Positions 51,187-59,928 of a stretch of DNA of 64,000 nt are shown here, one piece after another. Within the stretch, counting starts at the first letter, position 1. Each line of letters starts with the position of its first letter. Below the pieces are notes generated by a model. The model was not told the DNA's origin. It saw nothing but the letters and a program-made list of their open reading frames with translations, and ran no database searches. This DNA comes from Turicibacter sanguinis (GTDB lineage: Bacteria > Bacillota_I > Bacilli_A > MOL361 > Turicibacteraceae), in contig NZ_CP053187.1 in the NCBI RefSeq assembly GCF_013046825.1, positions 2,204,001-2,268,000 on the forward strand. The letters are read 5' to 3'. The position numbers were made by a program, and so were the translations under genes.

Positions 51187-52137
51187 ATGAGATTATTAGA
51201 AAAAATAGGTCGTCTACCTGTTGGAGTACTAGCCACTTCAGTTGGGCTGGTCACGCTATCGAATATCTATTTATTACTTGGTTTTCCAATCTTAAAGCAT
51301 CTTGCTATGATGGTGGCTATTTTGGTCCGGTTAGCAGCATTACTTAAAATAACAGTTCACTTTCGAATTTTTAAATCTGAGTATAAGCAGGCTGTTCCAG
51401 CTAGTCTGTATGGAACTTTTTCCATGTTGACGATGATTATAGGAAGTTATCTGGTCAATTATGAGGAAACAATAGGAAAGGCTTTTTGGTATATCGGAAT
51501 ATTGCTTCATTTAATTCATACGGTTGTTTTTACTTATGAGCATGTAGTGAAAGGAGTGAATAAGGATTCCTTTACGCCAACTTGGTTTGTGACTTATGAT
51601 GGGTTACTTGTATCAACCGTCGTTGGGAGTGCAATGGGAAATCAAGTTTTACAAGAAGTGATCTGTTGGTATGGATTAGTGATGTTTATTATCATTATGC
51701 CGTTCATGATTCTTCGTTTGTTAAAACGTCCCATTGCAGAACAACTTTATCATACAACGGCGATTTTGATTGCCCCAGGAAGTTTAGTAATAGTGAGTTT
51801 CTTAAATGTTTTTGCAGAGCCTAATCCACTTATTTTATATGGGCTTTATGCCGTTATTTTTAGTTCATTCATTTTTATTCTCTATAACATTCCCAAATTT
51901 TTTAGATTTTCTTTCCATCCAGGCTTTGCAGGATTAACCTTCCCATTAGCAATCGGAACTGTTGCTTCGACTAGCTTTTCTAACCATTTAATAAACCACG
52001 AACTAGAAGGATTAGGAGTTTTGATTAAACAACTTTCTGGAATCGAATTATTTTTAGCAACAGCAGTCATAGCCTTTGTTTGTTATAATTTTTTAAGAAT
52101 GCTTGTCAGAACCTATCAAAGCGCTCAAAACGTTTAA
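51187..52137 (+). CDS. TDT-family transporter, second of a tandem pair
   Basis: 316 aa paralogue of the preceding gene, alike over the full length (for example RLPVGVLATSVGLVTLSNIY against NLPVGVIATCVGMATLSNVY; FHPGFAGLTFPLAIGT is kept). About ten membrane helices. It has its own transcription unit between two terminators, so the copies may be expressed under different conditions. The same anions are candidates. AATGGAGTG lies before ATG 51187; no convincing promoter is seen in the 90 bases after the first terminator. Confidence 0.82.
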   Translation: MRLLEKIGRLPVGVLATSVGLVTLSNIYLLLGFPILKHLAMMVAILVRLAALLKITVHFRIFKSEYKQAVPASLYGTFSMLTMIIGSYLVNYEETIGKAFWYIGILLHLIHTVVFTYEHVVKGVNKDSFTPTWFVTYDGLLVSTVVGSAMGNQVLQEVICWYGLVMFIIIMPFMILRLLKRPIAEQLYHTTAILIAPGSLVIVSFLNVFAEPNPLILYGLYAVIFSSFIFILYNIPKFFRFSFHPGFAGLTFPLAIGTVASTSFSNHLINHELEGLGVLIKQLSGIELFLATAVIAFVCYNFLRMLVRTYQSAQNV

Positions 52138-52140
52138 TAA

Positions 52141-52173
52141 AAAAAGTGTATCATATCGATACACTTTTTAAGA
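52141..52173 (+). terminator. Intrinsic terminator after second TDT gene
   Basis: Stem AAAAAGTGTATC with GATACACTTTTT around ATATC. Confidence 0.88.
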
Positions 52174-52222
52174 TACAAGTAGTACTCCGTTGTTCCTACT
52201 TAAGAAAACTTAAACTGAATTC

Positions 52223-52262
52223 AAAAGGTGACGAAAATTTTGTGAAGTAGACGTCACCTTTA
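52223..52262 (-). terminator. Terminator of alcohol dehydrogenase gene
   Basis: Stem AAAGGTGACG with CGTCACCTTT, long loop; on the minus strand it begins at the gene's stop and ends in TTTT. Confidence 0.7.
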
Positions 52263-53426
52263 TAGAGCTAATCGATAAATTTCGAGCGCGTCTGCTTCTT
52301 TAATTGGAACATAGTTTCCAACAGAGTCACAATCACAAACTAACTTTTGAGCTAATTCTTCAATGTGATCAGTTGGAAGATCGGCATCGCTAAAAGAAGT
52401 TGGAAGTCCTAAAGCTTTAAAGAATGATTCAAGTTTTTCAATTGCCAGTAAAGCTGTTTCTTCTGGATGATTTAAGTTGATCTCTAAATTGAAGACGCGA
52501 CTTCCGAATTGAGCAAAACGATTAACATCATGATGATAGACATATTTCATCCAAGCGGGGAAGATGATAGCAAGACCTGCTCCATGAGCAATATCATACA
52601 TGCCACTTAATTCATGTTCAATATCATGACTTGCCCAATCGCCAATACGGCCCATATCTAAACTGCCATTATGGGCAATCATTCCAGCAAGCATCAGTTC
52701 TGCACGAATATCATAATTGAAGGGATCATTCATGACACGTAAACCATTATCAATAATTGATTTCATGGTAGCTTCACATAAGCGGTCTGTTATGTCAACA
52801 TGACGTTCGTTAGTAAAATAGCGTTCTAAAACATGTGCTAACATATCAGCAATTCCACAGGCTGTTTGATAGGTGGGAAGAGTAAAGGTTAACTCAGGAT
52901 TTAAAATTGAAAAAACAGGGCGTAACGATTCATGACCGAAACTACGTTTTAAACCAATTTCGTCGTTTGTGACAACCGTTCCACTACTTGTTTCGCTACC
53001 GGCAGCGGGAATGGTTAAAATAGTCGCGAGTGGTAAACACTCATGTTCAACAGCAACGCCACAGAATAAATCCCAAACATCACCTTCATAGTGAACGCCT
53101 GCTGCAATTGCTTTAGCAGAATCAATTACACTCCCTCCACCAACTGCTAAAATAAATGGAATTTCTTGTTCTTGACAAAGGTTAATTCCTTTTCGAACCA
53201 GTGAAAGACGAGGGTTTGGTTTAACTCCTCCAAGTTCAAAGACTTCAATTCCAGCCTCATGAAGTGAGTGCATCACTTTGTCATAAAGCCCAGTTTTCTT
53301 AATTGAACCGCCTCCATAATGCAGTAGCACCTTGTTTGTATATTTTTTTAATTCCTGACCCACGCTTGCTTCAGTCTCACGACCGAAAATAATCTTTGTT
53401 CCATTTTGATAGTGAAAATCTTGCAT
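52260..53426 (-). CDS. Iron-containing alcohol dehydrogenase (YugJ/BDH type)
   Basis: 388 aa group III alcohol dehydrogenase. NAD(P) site GGGSIKKTG and AVGGGSVIDSAKAIA; iron ligands in GIADMLAHVLERYF (Asp and His) and SHDIEHELSGMYDIAHGAG (two His). The start DFHYQNGTKIIFGRE is the hallmark of the butanol-dehydrogenase YugJ branch. It should reduce aldehydes (butyraldehyde and the like) with NAD(P)H. It is divergent from the CDF gene, with about 95 bases between starts. GGGAGGG precedes the ATG on this strand. Confidence 0.92.
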   Translation of the reverse strand: MQDFHYQNGTKIIFGRETEASVGQELKKYTNKVLLHYGGGSIKKTGLYDKVMHSLHEAGIEVFELGGVKPNPRLSLVRKGINLCQEQEIPFILAVGGGSVIDSAKAIAAGVHYEGDVWDLFCGVAVEHECLPLATILTIPAAGSETSSGTVVTNDEIGLKRSFGHESLRPVFSILNPELTFTLPTYQTACGIADMLAHVLERYFTNERHVDITDRLCEATMKSIIDNGLRVMNDPFNYDIRAELMLAGMIAHNGSLDMGRIGDWASHDIEHELSGMYDIAHGAGLAIIFPAWMKYVYHHDVNRFAQFGSRVFNLEINLNHPEETALLAIEKLESFFKALGLPTSFSDADLPTDHIEELAQKLVCDCDSVGNYVPIKEADALEIYRLAL

Positions 53427-53549
53427 GATAACCCTCCCTAAATTTAGATGTTATAGGATTATTTTACCTTAAATGCTTCTCAAAAGCGAATGAATAGGAT
53501 AACATATTAGAGTGATAATATGTTTAATAAAAGAATGGAGATTGTGTTT

Positions 53550-54728
53550 ATGTTTATCAATTGGTTAACTAAACTCTTTATTAAAAATTATGATCAACTC
53601 GAACGAGAAGAAGTACGAACGCAATATGTTTACATCGCAGGGATTATTGGAATTTTAGCGAACATCTTACTTTTTATAGTTAAATTCTCTGTTGGTGTCT
53701 TAACGGGAAGTATTGCGGTGATGGCAGATGCTTTTAATAATTTCTCAGATACCGCTTCATCCGTGATCACGATGATTGGGGTTAAACTGGCAAATCTTCC
53801 AGCTGATAAAGAACATCCACATGGACACGGTCGTTTAGAATATTTATCAGCTTTGCTTGTAGCTTTTATGGTGATGTTAGTTGGAGTCCAATTCATTAAA
53901 TCATCAGTTGAACGAATTTTAAATCCCAGTGTTATTCAATTTGAAATCGTGTCATTTATTTTATTAGCGATTTCGGTAGTAGTTAAACTTTGGTTGAGTC
54001 GTTTTAATAAAGTAATGGGAGAGAAGGTAAACTCGTCAGCGTTAAAGGCAGCCTCTGTCGATGCACTTGGAGACGTTTTCACTTCAAGTACCGTTTTAAT
54101 TTCTTTTTTAGCCGCTCGTTTTACAAGCTTTCCAGTTGATGGATATGCTGGGGTTTTAGTAGCAGGTTTCATTTTATACGCCGGTTACACGTTAGTGAAA
54201 GAAACGATTAGTCCTCTACTTGGAGAAGCTCCAGATGAGGAACTAGTCAATGATATTTATGAACGAATTTTATCATATGATTTAATTACAGGCGCTCATG
54301 ATTTAGTCATTCATAACTACGGAGTCGGACGTATTATGGCTTCGATTCATGCTGAAATTCCAGCTGACCAGGATATTATGACCATCCATGATGTTATTGA
54401 CCAAGCTGAACGTGAAATTTCAGAAGCCCTCAAGCTTCATCTCGTGGTTCATATGGATCCAGTTTGTATTGAAACCGATGAAATTAAAGAAATGAAAAGG
54501 GAACTAGATAAAATTATCGCAACACATCCGGCTATTTTATCGATGCATGATTTTCGAATTATTGGTCATGAACCGAATAAAAATCTTGTGTTTGACTTAG
54601 TCGTGGACGGTAGTAAGTTAACAAAAGAATTGACGGAAGATCAAATTAAAGATGCAGTGATTACTCAAATTAGACAGAGTCATCCAACTTATCGATGTGT
54701 GATTGTGATTGATAAGGCTTACCTCTAA
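53550..54728 (+). CDS. Cation diffusion facilitator family metal exporter
   Basis: The frame begins at ATG 53520, but a likely -10 (TGATAATAT, 53513-53521) overlaps it; ATG 53550 is preferred (392 aa). Six membrane helices: helix 2 has SIAVMADAFNNFSDTASS and helix 5 has SVDALGDVFTS, each with the metal-site Asp/Asn pairs of CDF exporters; a loop has EHPHGHGR. A long C-terminal cytoplasmic domain (about 200 residues) carries His residues and exceeds that of minimal CDFs. It exports Zn2+, Mn2+ or Fe2+ by proton exchange; metal choice is unknown. Confidence 0.88.
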   Translation: MFINWLTKLFIKNYDQLEREEVRTQYVYIAGIIGILANILLFIVKFSVGVLTGSIAVMADAFNNFSDTASSVITMIGVKLANLPADKEHPHGHGRLEYLSALLVAFMVMLVGVQFIKSSVERILNPSVIQFEIVSFILLAISVVVKLWLSRFNKVMGEKVNSSALKAASVDALGDVFTSSTVLISFLAARFTSFPVDGYAGVLVAGFILYAGYTLVKETISPLLGEAPDEELVNDIYERILSYDLITGAHDLVIHNYGVGRIMASIHAEIPADQDIMTIHDVIDQAEREISEALKLHLVVHMDPVCIETDEIKEMKRELDKIIATHPAILSMHDFRIIGHEPNKNLVFDLVVDGSKLTKELTEDQIKDAVITQIRQSHPTYRCVIVIDKAYL

Positions 54729-54740
54729 GAGGTAAAGAAA

Positions 54741-55223
54741 ATGTTAGAGATAGAAATTAGAAGCTATATCGCTGAAGATTGTGTTTTTTTGACTGAATTA
54801 TTCTATCAAACCGTTCATCAAATTAATCAAAAAGATTACTCCTTAAGGCAATTAGAAGTATGGGCTCCAAAAGAAGTTGAGACTCAAAAATGGAATAAAC
54901 GCTTTTTGTCCTCCTATACAGTCGTTGCATTGATCAAGGAAAAAATCGTAGGGTTTGGAAATATTGATTGTGATGGATATTTAGATTGTTTATATGTTCA
55001 TGCCAATTACCAACGTCAAGGAGTTGCAACTTTAATCTATGAGGCATTAGAACAGAAGGTAAAACGTCAAAATCATCGGATTGAGACGCATGCCTCAATA
55101 ACTGCTATTCCATTTTTCCAAGCGAAAGGATTTAATGTTCTTCGTCCACAAGTGGTGATTCGTCAAGGGATTGAACTTGAAAATTTTATCATGGAAAAGG
55201 TCATAAAAAAATCAGAAACATAA
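54741..55223 (+). CDS. GNAT-family N-acetyltransferase
   Basis: 160 aa with the GNAT layout: IRSYIAEDCVFLTELFYQTV at the start, DCLYVHANYQRQGVATLIYE carrying the acetyl-CoA loop (Q/R-x-x-G-x-A), and a C-terminal THASITAIPFFQAKGF then a final strand. It resembles the YafP/ElaA-like branch; the substrate is unknown. It begins 12 bases after the CDF stop behind TAAGAGGT, so it is likely co-transcribed with that exporter. A bidirectional terminator follows and overlaps its end. Confidence 0.87.
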   Translation: MLEIEIRSYIAEDCVFLTELFYQTVHQINQKDYSLRQLEVWAPKEVETQKWNKRFLSSYTVVALIKEKIVGFGNIDCDGYLDCLYVHANYQRQGVATLIYEALEQKVKRQNHRIETHASITAIPFFQAKGFNVLRPQVVIRQGIELENFIMEKVIKKSET

Positions 55224-55240
55224 GTTTCTGATTTTTTTAT
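55206..55240. terminator. Bidirectional terminator between GNAT and bcp genes
   Basis: Stem AAAAAATCAGAAAC with GTTTCTGATTTTTT around ATAA. Confidence 0.88.
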
Positions 55241-55707
55241 AGTGTACAGTTTTCAAGAACATCCTCAATGTGTCCAGCCACTTTTACTTTTCGATAAATC
55301 TTAGTGATAAAGCCTTCTTCATCAATTAAGAAAGTTGAACGTTCAATCCCAATGGCTTTTTTTCCATACATATTTTTTTCTTTTAAGACATCATATAGGT
55401 GACAAACTGTTTCATCCGTGTCTGATAATAAGATGAAGGGAAGGTCATGTTTAGTCACAAATTTTTCATGACTAGCCACGGTATCGCGACTAATACCTAA
55501 TATGACGATGTCTTGCGCATGAAAAGATTCAATGGCATCACGAAAGGCTTTTGCTTGGTTCGTACAAGCAGGTGTATTGTCACGAGGATAAAAATATAAT
55601 ACCACTTTTTGACCACGATAATCACTTAAAGTATGTTGGTTTCCATCTGATCCTGCAAGCGTAAAATTAGGTGCTTGCATCCCTTCTGTTAAAATAATCG
55701 GTTCCAT
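55237..55707 (-). CDS. bcp: Peroxiredoxin, Bcp/PrxQ type
   Basis: The frame is open from 55740, but AAGGAAGTGGAGA sits just before the ATG at 55707 on this strand (156 aa, the family's length). Thioredoxin-fold: FYPRDNTPACTNQAKAFRD with the peroxidatic Cys and Arg. The usual resolving Cys five residues later in Bcp is Lys here, so it may be a 1-Cys form or use another Cys (VCHLYDV). It reduces peroxides with thioredoxin-type reductants. It is back to back with yaaA, also a peroxide-stress gene. Confidence 0.9.
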   Translation of the reverse strand: MEPIILTEGMQAPNFTLAGSDGNQHTLSDYRGQKVVLYFYPRDNTPACTNQAKAFRDAIESFHAQDIVILGISRDTVASHEKFVTKHDLPFILLSDTDETVCHLYDVLKEKNMYGKKAIGIERSTFLIDEEGFITKIYRKVKVAGHIEDVLENCTL

Positions 55708-55878
55708 TTCTCCACTTCCTTTTATGCAATAAGATGTCATGTCTTGAAAATAATTATGCGATAAATACCTACGATTGTAAAGAAATATGATAAGATGATT
55801 AAGACAAATTGAACATGACTTGTGTTATGATTGTTGTCTAAAAATGTTTAATTTATTCAGTTAAAGGAAGGATTTTAG

Positions 55879-56646
55879 ATGTTACTGATTTTATCACCTG
55901 CCAAAACATTTAAGGAAGAAGGCGTGAAGCGCTTCGAGTTATCTAAACAGTTACCATTTGAATTAAAAACAAAAGAATTAATTGAACATCTGCAAGGGTA
56001 TACGAGAAGTGAGCTTTGTGCGTTGATGAAGATGTCAGAGGCATTAGGTGCAGTTAATGAAATGAGATTCAAACAGTTTTATGAAGTTCAAGGCGAAGCG
56101 CTATTAGGATTACATGCTTTTGATGGTGAGGCTTATAAAGGATTAGATTCGTTGACGTTATCAAAGGAAGGAATTTTGTTTGCACAAGATCATTTAAGAA
56201 TTTTATCAGGATTATATGGGATTATACGTCCTAACGATTACATTAATCCCTATCGTTTAGAGATGGGAACGAAGCTAGCAAATTCAGAGGGCAAAGATTT
56301 ATATGCTTTTTGGAAACCTGCGTTAACAGAATATATGTTAGAAGCTTTAAATCAAGTAGAAGGAGAGCAGGTACTTATTAACTTAGCCTCTAAAGAATAT
56401 AGTAAAGCACTCGATTTAAAGCAAATCGAAACGCAATATTCAGTGGTTAATATTGAATTTAAGGAACAAAAGGGAGAGACCTATAAAGTAGTCGGGATGT
56501 ATGCAAAAAGAGCTAGAGGTGAAATGGTACGTTATATTTTAGAAAATCAATTAAAGAAAGCAGAGGAATTAAAAGGTTTTAATCAAGGAGGATATCAGTT
56601 TAATCCAACATTATCCACTGATCAAACATGGATTTTTACACGTTAG
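55879..56646 (+). CDS. yaaA: YaaA family (DUF328) peroxide stress protein
   Basis: 255 aa, full length. Begins LLILSPAKTFKEE, the family signature; later FNGEAYKGL-like HAFDGEAYKGLD, ILSGLYGIIRPNDYINPYRL, NLASKEYSKAL and MYAKRARGEMVRYI. E. coli YaaA binds DNA and limits intracellular iron during peroxide stress. AAAGGAAGG precedes ATG 55879. Divergent from bcp across about 170 bases, where an extended -10 (TGTTATGAT, near 55821-55829) is plausible; no clear PerR box is seen. Confidence 0.92.
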   Translation: MLLILSPAKTFKEEGVKRFELSKQLPFELKTKELIEHLQGYTRSELCALMKMSEALGAVNEMRFKQFYEVQGEALLGLHAFDGEAYKGLDSLTLSKEGILFAQDHLRILSGLYGIIRPNDYINPYRLEMGTKLANSEGKDLYAFWKPALTEYMLEALNQVEGEQVLINLASKEYSKALDLKQIETQYSVVNIEFKEQKGETYKVVGMYAKRARGEMVRYILENQLKKAEELKGFNQGGYQFNPTLSTDQTWIFTR

Positions 56647-56737
56647 TTTTCATTGTCATCCAATAAAGTGGAACTTAAAGTCAATGCTACTACTCTTTTA
56701 AAGTGACGTTTAGTTAGGTTGCAATCTTTCACCTTTC

Positions 56738-56965
56738 TTAATCTTTTAGAGATTTTTTGAGTTCAAGTAAATAGGAAACCTCAGCTTCGTATATGTTGCA
56801 TTGTTCTTTTATCATTCGTTCTCTAAATGATGCTTGTTTTTTTGGGAGTGACGAGTGTTTGAGATAATTGAGATGAGTAAGGATTTTTTTTGTTTGACCT
56901 ATTTTAGCTTCTAAATCATGATATTCATCTAGTAATGATTTAGGTTGTTTTTTTAGTATCATCAT
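56738..56965 (-). CDS. Small coiled-coil protein of unknown function
   Basis: 75 aa from ATG 56965 behind GAGGTGATT; the longer frame to 56974 begins inside that site. Nearly all helix: DEYHDLEAKIGQTKKILTHL and an Arg/Lys/Glu-rich middle, ending ELKKSLKD. Predicted coiled coil, cytoplasmic. Not recognised. The stretch between it and yaaA shows no other gene. Confidence 0.55.
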   Translation of the reverse strand: MMILKKQPKSLLDEYHDLEAKIGQTKKILTHLNYLKHSSLPKKQASFRERMIKEQCNIYEAEVSYLLELKKSLKD

Positions 56966-57089
56966 AAAAATCACCTCTAGTTAGAAGTTTGAACAAATTT
57001 TATGAAATTTATGTAATCATTGTCATCCGACATCATGATGTTGATTTTTTATGGAATCGGTGAGAAGTTAAAGAAAGGAGGTAACGAAA

Positions 57090-57884
57090 ATGATTTTTTA
57101 TTTTAGTGGAACAGGAAATTCACAGGCCGTAGCTCAGGTCATAGCAACTAGACAACAAGAGGAATTAGTGCCTATGATTCAAGTCGATTTAACAGTACCC
57201 TATTTGATAAAAGAAAATGAAAACATTGTTTTTGTTTTCCCTATCTATGCGTGGCGGCCACCACAACAGGTCATCGATTTTATTAAACAAATTGAATTTG
57301 AAAATTATTACAATCACCCCATTACCATGATTGCAACATGTGGTGAGAATATTGGAGAAACATTAGCCGTTTTTAAAAAAATGATTCATCAAAGGAAGTG
57401 GACTTTGTCTAATGCCTACTCACTTGTCATGCCGAATAATGATTTAAGATATGGAAACATTGATGCGCGCGATGAGGTGCAAAGAAAGTTAAAAAAGGTA
57501 GAGCTTGAGTTAGAAAAGATTAATCAAAATCTGACCAGACGGGCGACTGGCATTTATCAAGTTGAAAAAGGGCCATTCTCATATATAACGACGTACGTAG
57601 TAGGGAATTTGTTTAACCGTTTTGCAAGAAGTACCCATCGTTTTTTTGCAACTGACGATTGTATTTCATGTAAAATATGTGAAAAAGTTTGCCCAATTCG
57701 ATGTATAACGGTTTCAAAGAAACCTATCTGGAAAAACAGTGAGTGTACACAATGCCTTGCTTGTGTAAATTACTGTCCGAAGTCTGCCATACAATATGGG
57801 AAAAGAATGAGTAGAAAAGCGAGATATACTCACCCGTTAGTCGCTTGGCACCAATTGAATCAAAATCGAAAGCCTAAAGACTAG
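57090..57884 (+). CDS. EFR1-type flavodoxin-ferredoxin fusion protein
   Basis: 264 aa. An N-terminal flavodoxin-like domain begins IFYFSGTGNSQAVAQVIA (FMN-binding loop SGTGNS, about 6-11) and continues VFPIYAWRPPQQVIDFI. The C-terminal quarter has two 4Fe-4S sets: CISCKICEKVCPIRC and CTQCLACVNYCPKSA. This is the EFR1 family common in gut anaerobes, moving electrons between flavin and iron-sulfur partners; physiological partners are not known. AAAGGAGGT precedes ATG 57090. Monocistronic. Confidence 0.9.
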   Translation: MIFYFSGTGNSQAVAQVIATRQQEELVPMIQVDLTVPYLIKENENIVFVFPIYAWRPPQQVIDFIKQIEFENYYNHPITMIATCGENIGETLAVFKKMIHQRKWTLSNAYSLVMPNNDLRYGNIDARDEVQRKLKKVELELEKINQNLTRRATGIYQVEKGPFSYITTYVVGNLFNRFARSTHRFFATDDCISCKICEKVCPIRCITVSKKPIWKNSECTQCLACVNYCPKSAIQYGKRMSRKARYTHPLVAWHQLNQNRKPKD

Positions 57885-57901
57885 TTCTTTAGACTTTTTT
57901 T
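57872..57901 (+). terminator. Intrinsic terminator at the EFR1 gene end
   Basis: Stem AAAGCCTAAAGA with TCTTTAGACTTT (one mismatch), T run; the left arm overlaps the last codons. Confidence 0.75.
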
Positions 57902-58053
57902 TGATTTTAAAAAATAATTTTCTGTTTTAAAGAGAAAAGAGGAATAAAATTCAAAAAAGAAGGAATACTAGTAAAGTTAAATCAAACATGTTTTTTAGGC
58001 TGTAAAACGACAAACATGTTAAAAAAAAATCTAAAATATGTGAAAAAAACACC
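57902..58053. other. AT-rich upstream region with two AACATGTT palindromes
   Basis: No gene seen. The octamer palindrome AACATGTT occurs twice about 27 bases apart (near 57987 and 58014), with T6 and A9 runs beside it; the pair could form a hairpin or bind a regulator. Confidence 0.4.
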
Positions 58054-58067
58054 TGTAACCGGTTACC
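58054..58067. promoter_or_regulatory. cre-like catabolite operator
   Basis: TGTAACCGGTTACC matches 13 of 14 positions of the CcpA cre consensus (TGWNANCGNTNWCA) and holds the perfect palindrome GTAACCGGTTAC. It overlaps the -35 region of the PTS promoter, a repressing position. Another LacI/GalR-type regulator could also use it. Confidence 0.7.
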
Positions 58068-58083
58068 GATTGAAGAAAAAGGG

Positions 58084-58089
58084 TATAAT
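58084..58089 (+). promoter_or_regulatory. -10 of the PTS transporter gene
   Basis: TATAAT at 58084-58089. The -35 position falls within the cre palindrome. A leader of about 100 nt follows, with no antiterminator target (RAT) that I can recognise. Confidence 0.55.
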
Positions 58090-58197
58090 TTTAGTGAGAA
58101 ATACGATATACTCTGAATGTGAAGATTGTGAAAAATTTTATTTAGGGATAATAAGTCAAATAATCATCTCTAAAATAAATACAAGGAGGAATTAGGT

Positions 58198-59880
58198 ATG
58201 TTCAAGTACTTACAGCGTACAGGTAAAGCATTAATGCTTCCAATTGCAGCCTTACCGATTGCAGGAATTTTACTTGGAATTGGTGGAGCATTCTTAGGAA
58301 TTGCAGGAATGAAAGATGCACCTGCAATTTATCAATCAATTGCAAATGTAATTAATAACTCTGCTTTCATTACAGCATTGTTAACGATTATGAAAAATAT
58401 TGGAGATATTGTCTTTGGTAACTTACCAATTTTATTTGCGGTTGGTGTCGCAGCAGGTCTTGCTAAAAAAGATAAAGCAACAGCAGCATTAGCGGCAGTT
58501 TTTGGATTCTTAGTTATGAACCAAGTAATCTCAACATTATTGAGTTTAGGAATGACACAATTAGGTGTTTTAACTCCAGATAATGTTGGTGAATATGGAA
58601 CTTATGTGACAACTAATGTTGGAATCTTCACGTTAAATATGTCTGTTTTCGGTGGGATTATTACAGGGATGGTAACATCAGCATTACATAATAAATTCTT
58701 TAATATTGAATTTAATCCTGTATTCTCATTCTTTGCTGGATCTCGTTTCGTTCCAATCATTACATCATTAGTTATGGCTATTGTTGGGGTTATCTTAGCA
58801 TTTGCTTGGCCAGTGGTTCAAGGTGGAATCGCAGCGTTAGCTGAATTAGTTAATAGCTCAGGAAACTTCGGAACATTCTTATTTGGATTAATTGAACGTG
58901 CGTGTGTACCATTTGGATTACACCATGTATTCTATACACCATTCTGGTATGGTTCATTCGTTGAAGCTAATTTATTAATTGACGGTGTTCATACGACAGT
59001 TCAAGGTGCTAATACTGCTTACTTCGTTCAATTAGGTTCAATGGGTGACTTAGTTGGATTAGGAAAAGAAGGAATGCACGAGATTGTAAATGGAACAACT
59101 CGTTTCATGGCAGGGAAATTCCCATTCATGATGTTTGGTTTACCGGGTGCAGCTTTAGCTATGTATAAATGTGCAAAACCAGAAAAAAGTAAAGTGGTTG
59201 GTGGTTTATTAGGAGCCGCAGCTTTAACATCTTTATTAACTGGTATTACTGAACCTCTTGAATTCACATTCTTATTCGTTGCTCCAGTATTATTCGTTGT
59301 ACATGCTGTTTTTGCTGGGTTATCATTCATGTTAATGGGAATGTTAAATGTATTCATCGGGATGACGTTCTCTGGAGGATTAATTGACTTTACATTATTT
59401 GGATTATTACCTGCAGGTGCGGGAGTATCAACAAATTGGTATTGGGTATTAATCATCGGTGCGATTTACTTCGTATTATACTATTTAGTATTCAGCTTCT
59501 TAATCAAAAAGTTTGATTTAAAAACACCTGGTCGTGAAGATGATAATGAAGAAGTAAAATTATACTCTAAAAAAGATTTCCAAGAAAAAACAGGTCAAGT
59601 AGAAGCTCAGTCATCTTCAGCTGCAGCAGGAGAAGATATTTGGAAGCAAAAAGCTCCATTAGTATTAGCTGCTTTAGGTGGAGAAGGAAATATCGAAAAC
59701 TTAGATGCTTGTATTACACGTTTACGTGTTGAAGTAAAAGATACAGCTAAAGTAGACAAAGAACAATTAAAAGCATTAGGAGCCGCTGGAGTTATGGAAG
59801 TTAAGGGTGGAGTTCAAGCTATTTTTGGTGGAAACTCAAATACACTTAAAAACCATATCTTAGATATTATTGGTGACTAA
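58198..59880 (+). CDS. ptsG: PTS glucose-family transporter, EIICB (PtsG-like)
   Basis: 560 aa. EIIC domain of about ten membrane helices (about 1-435): it starts LMLPIAALPIAGILLGIGGA and has IERACVPFGLHHVFYTPFWY and LTGITEPLEFTFLFVAPVLF, the glucose/GlcNAc family motifs. Linker FDLKTPGREDDNEE is as in PtsG. The EIIB domain (about 485-560) carries the phosphorylated cysteine in NIENLDACITRLRVEV and GVMEVKGGVQAIFG. It imports and phosphorylates glucose or a close relative (maltose-type members exist). No EIIA domain is fused, so a separate EIIA is needed. ACAAGGAGG precedes ATG 58198. A cre site suggests catabolite control. Confidence 0.85.
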   Translation: MFKYLQRTGKALMLPIAALPIAGILLGIGGAFLGIAGMKDAPAIYQSIANVINNSAFITALLTIMKNIGDIVFGNLPILFAVGVAAGLAKKDKATAALAAVFGFLVMNQVISTLLSLGMTQLGVLTPDNVGEYGTYVTTNVGIFTLNMSVFGGIITGMVTSALHNKFFNIEFNPVFSFFAGSRFVPIITSLVMAIVGVILAFAWPVVQGGIAALAELVNSSGNFGTFLFGLIERACVPFGLHHVFYTPFWYGSFVEANLLIDGVHTTVQGANTAYFVQLGSMGDLVGLGKEGMHEIVNGTTRFMAGKFPFMMFGLPGAALAMYKCAKPEKSKVVGGLLGAAALTSLLTGITEPLEFTFLFVAPVLFVVHAVFAGLSFMLMGMLNVFIGMTFSGGLIDFTLFGLLPAGAGVSTNWYWVLIIGAIYFVLYYLVFSFLIKKFDLKTPGREDDNEEVKLYSKKDFQEKTGQVEAQSSSAAAGEDIWKQKAPLVLAALGGEGNIENLDACITRLRVEVKDTAKVDKEQLKALGAAGVMEVKGGVQAIFGGNSNTLKNHILDIIGD

Positions 59881-59884
59881 TTAA

Positions 59885-59916
59885 AAAAGCATGGCGAATA
59901 GGCCATGCTTTTTTTG
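59885..59916 (+). terminator. Intrinsic terminator of PTS gene
   Basis: Stem AAAAAGCATGGC with GGCCATGCTTTTTT around GAATA. Confidence 0.88.
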
Positions 59917-59928
59917 AACGAAAAACTC

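Noticed and set aside
50069-52137. Exfoliative toxin A/B annotation for the TDT genes
   Set aside because: The label is a known misnomer for membrane transporters of the TDT family; about ten helices are seen and no toxin features.
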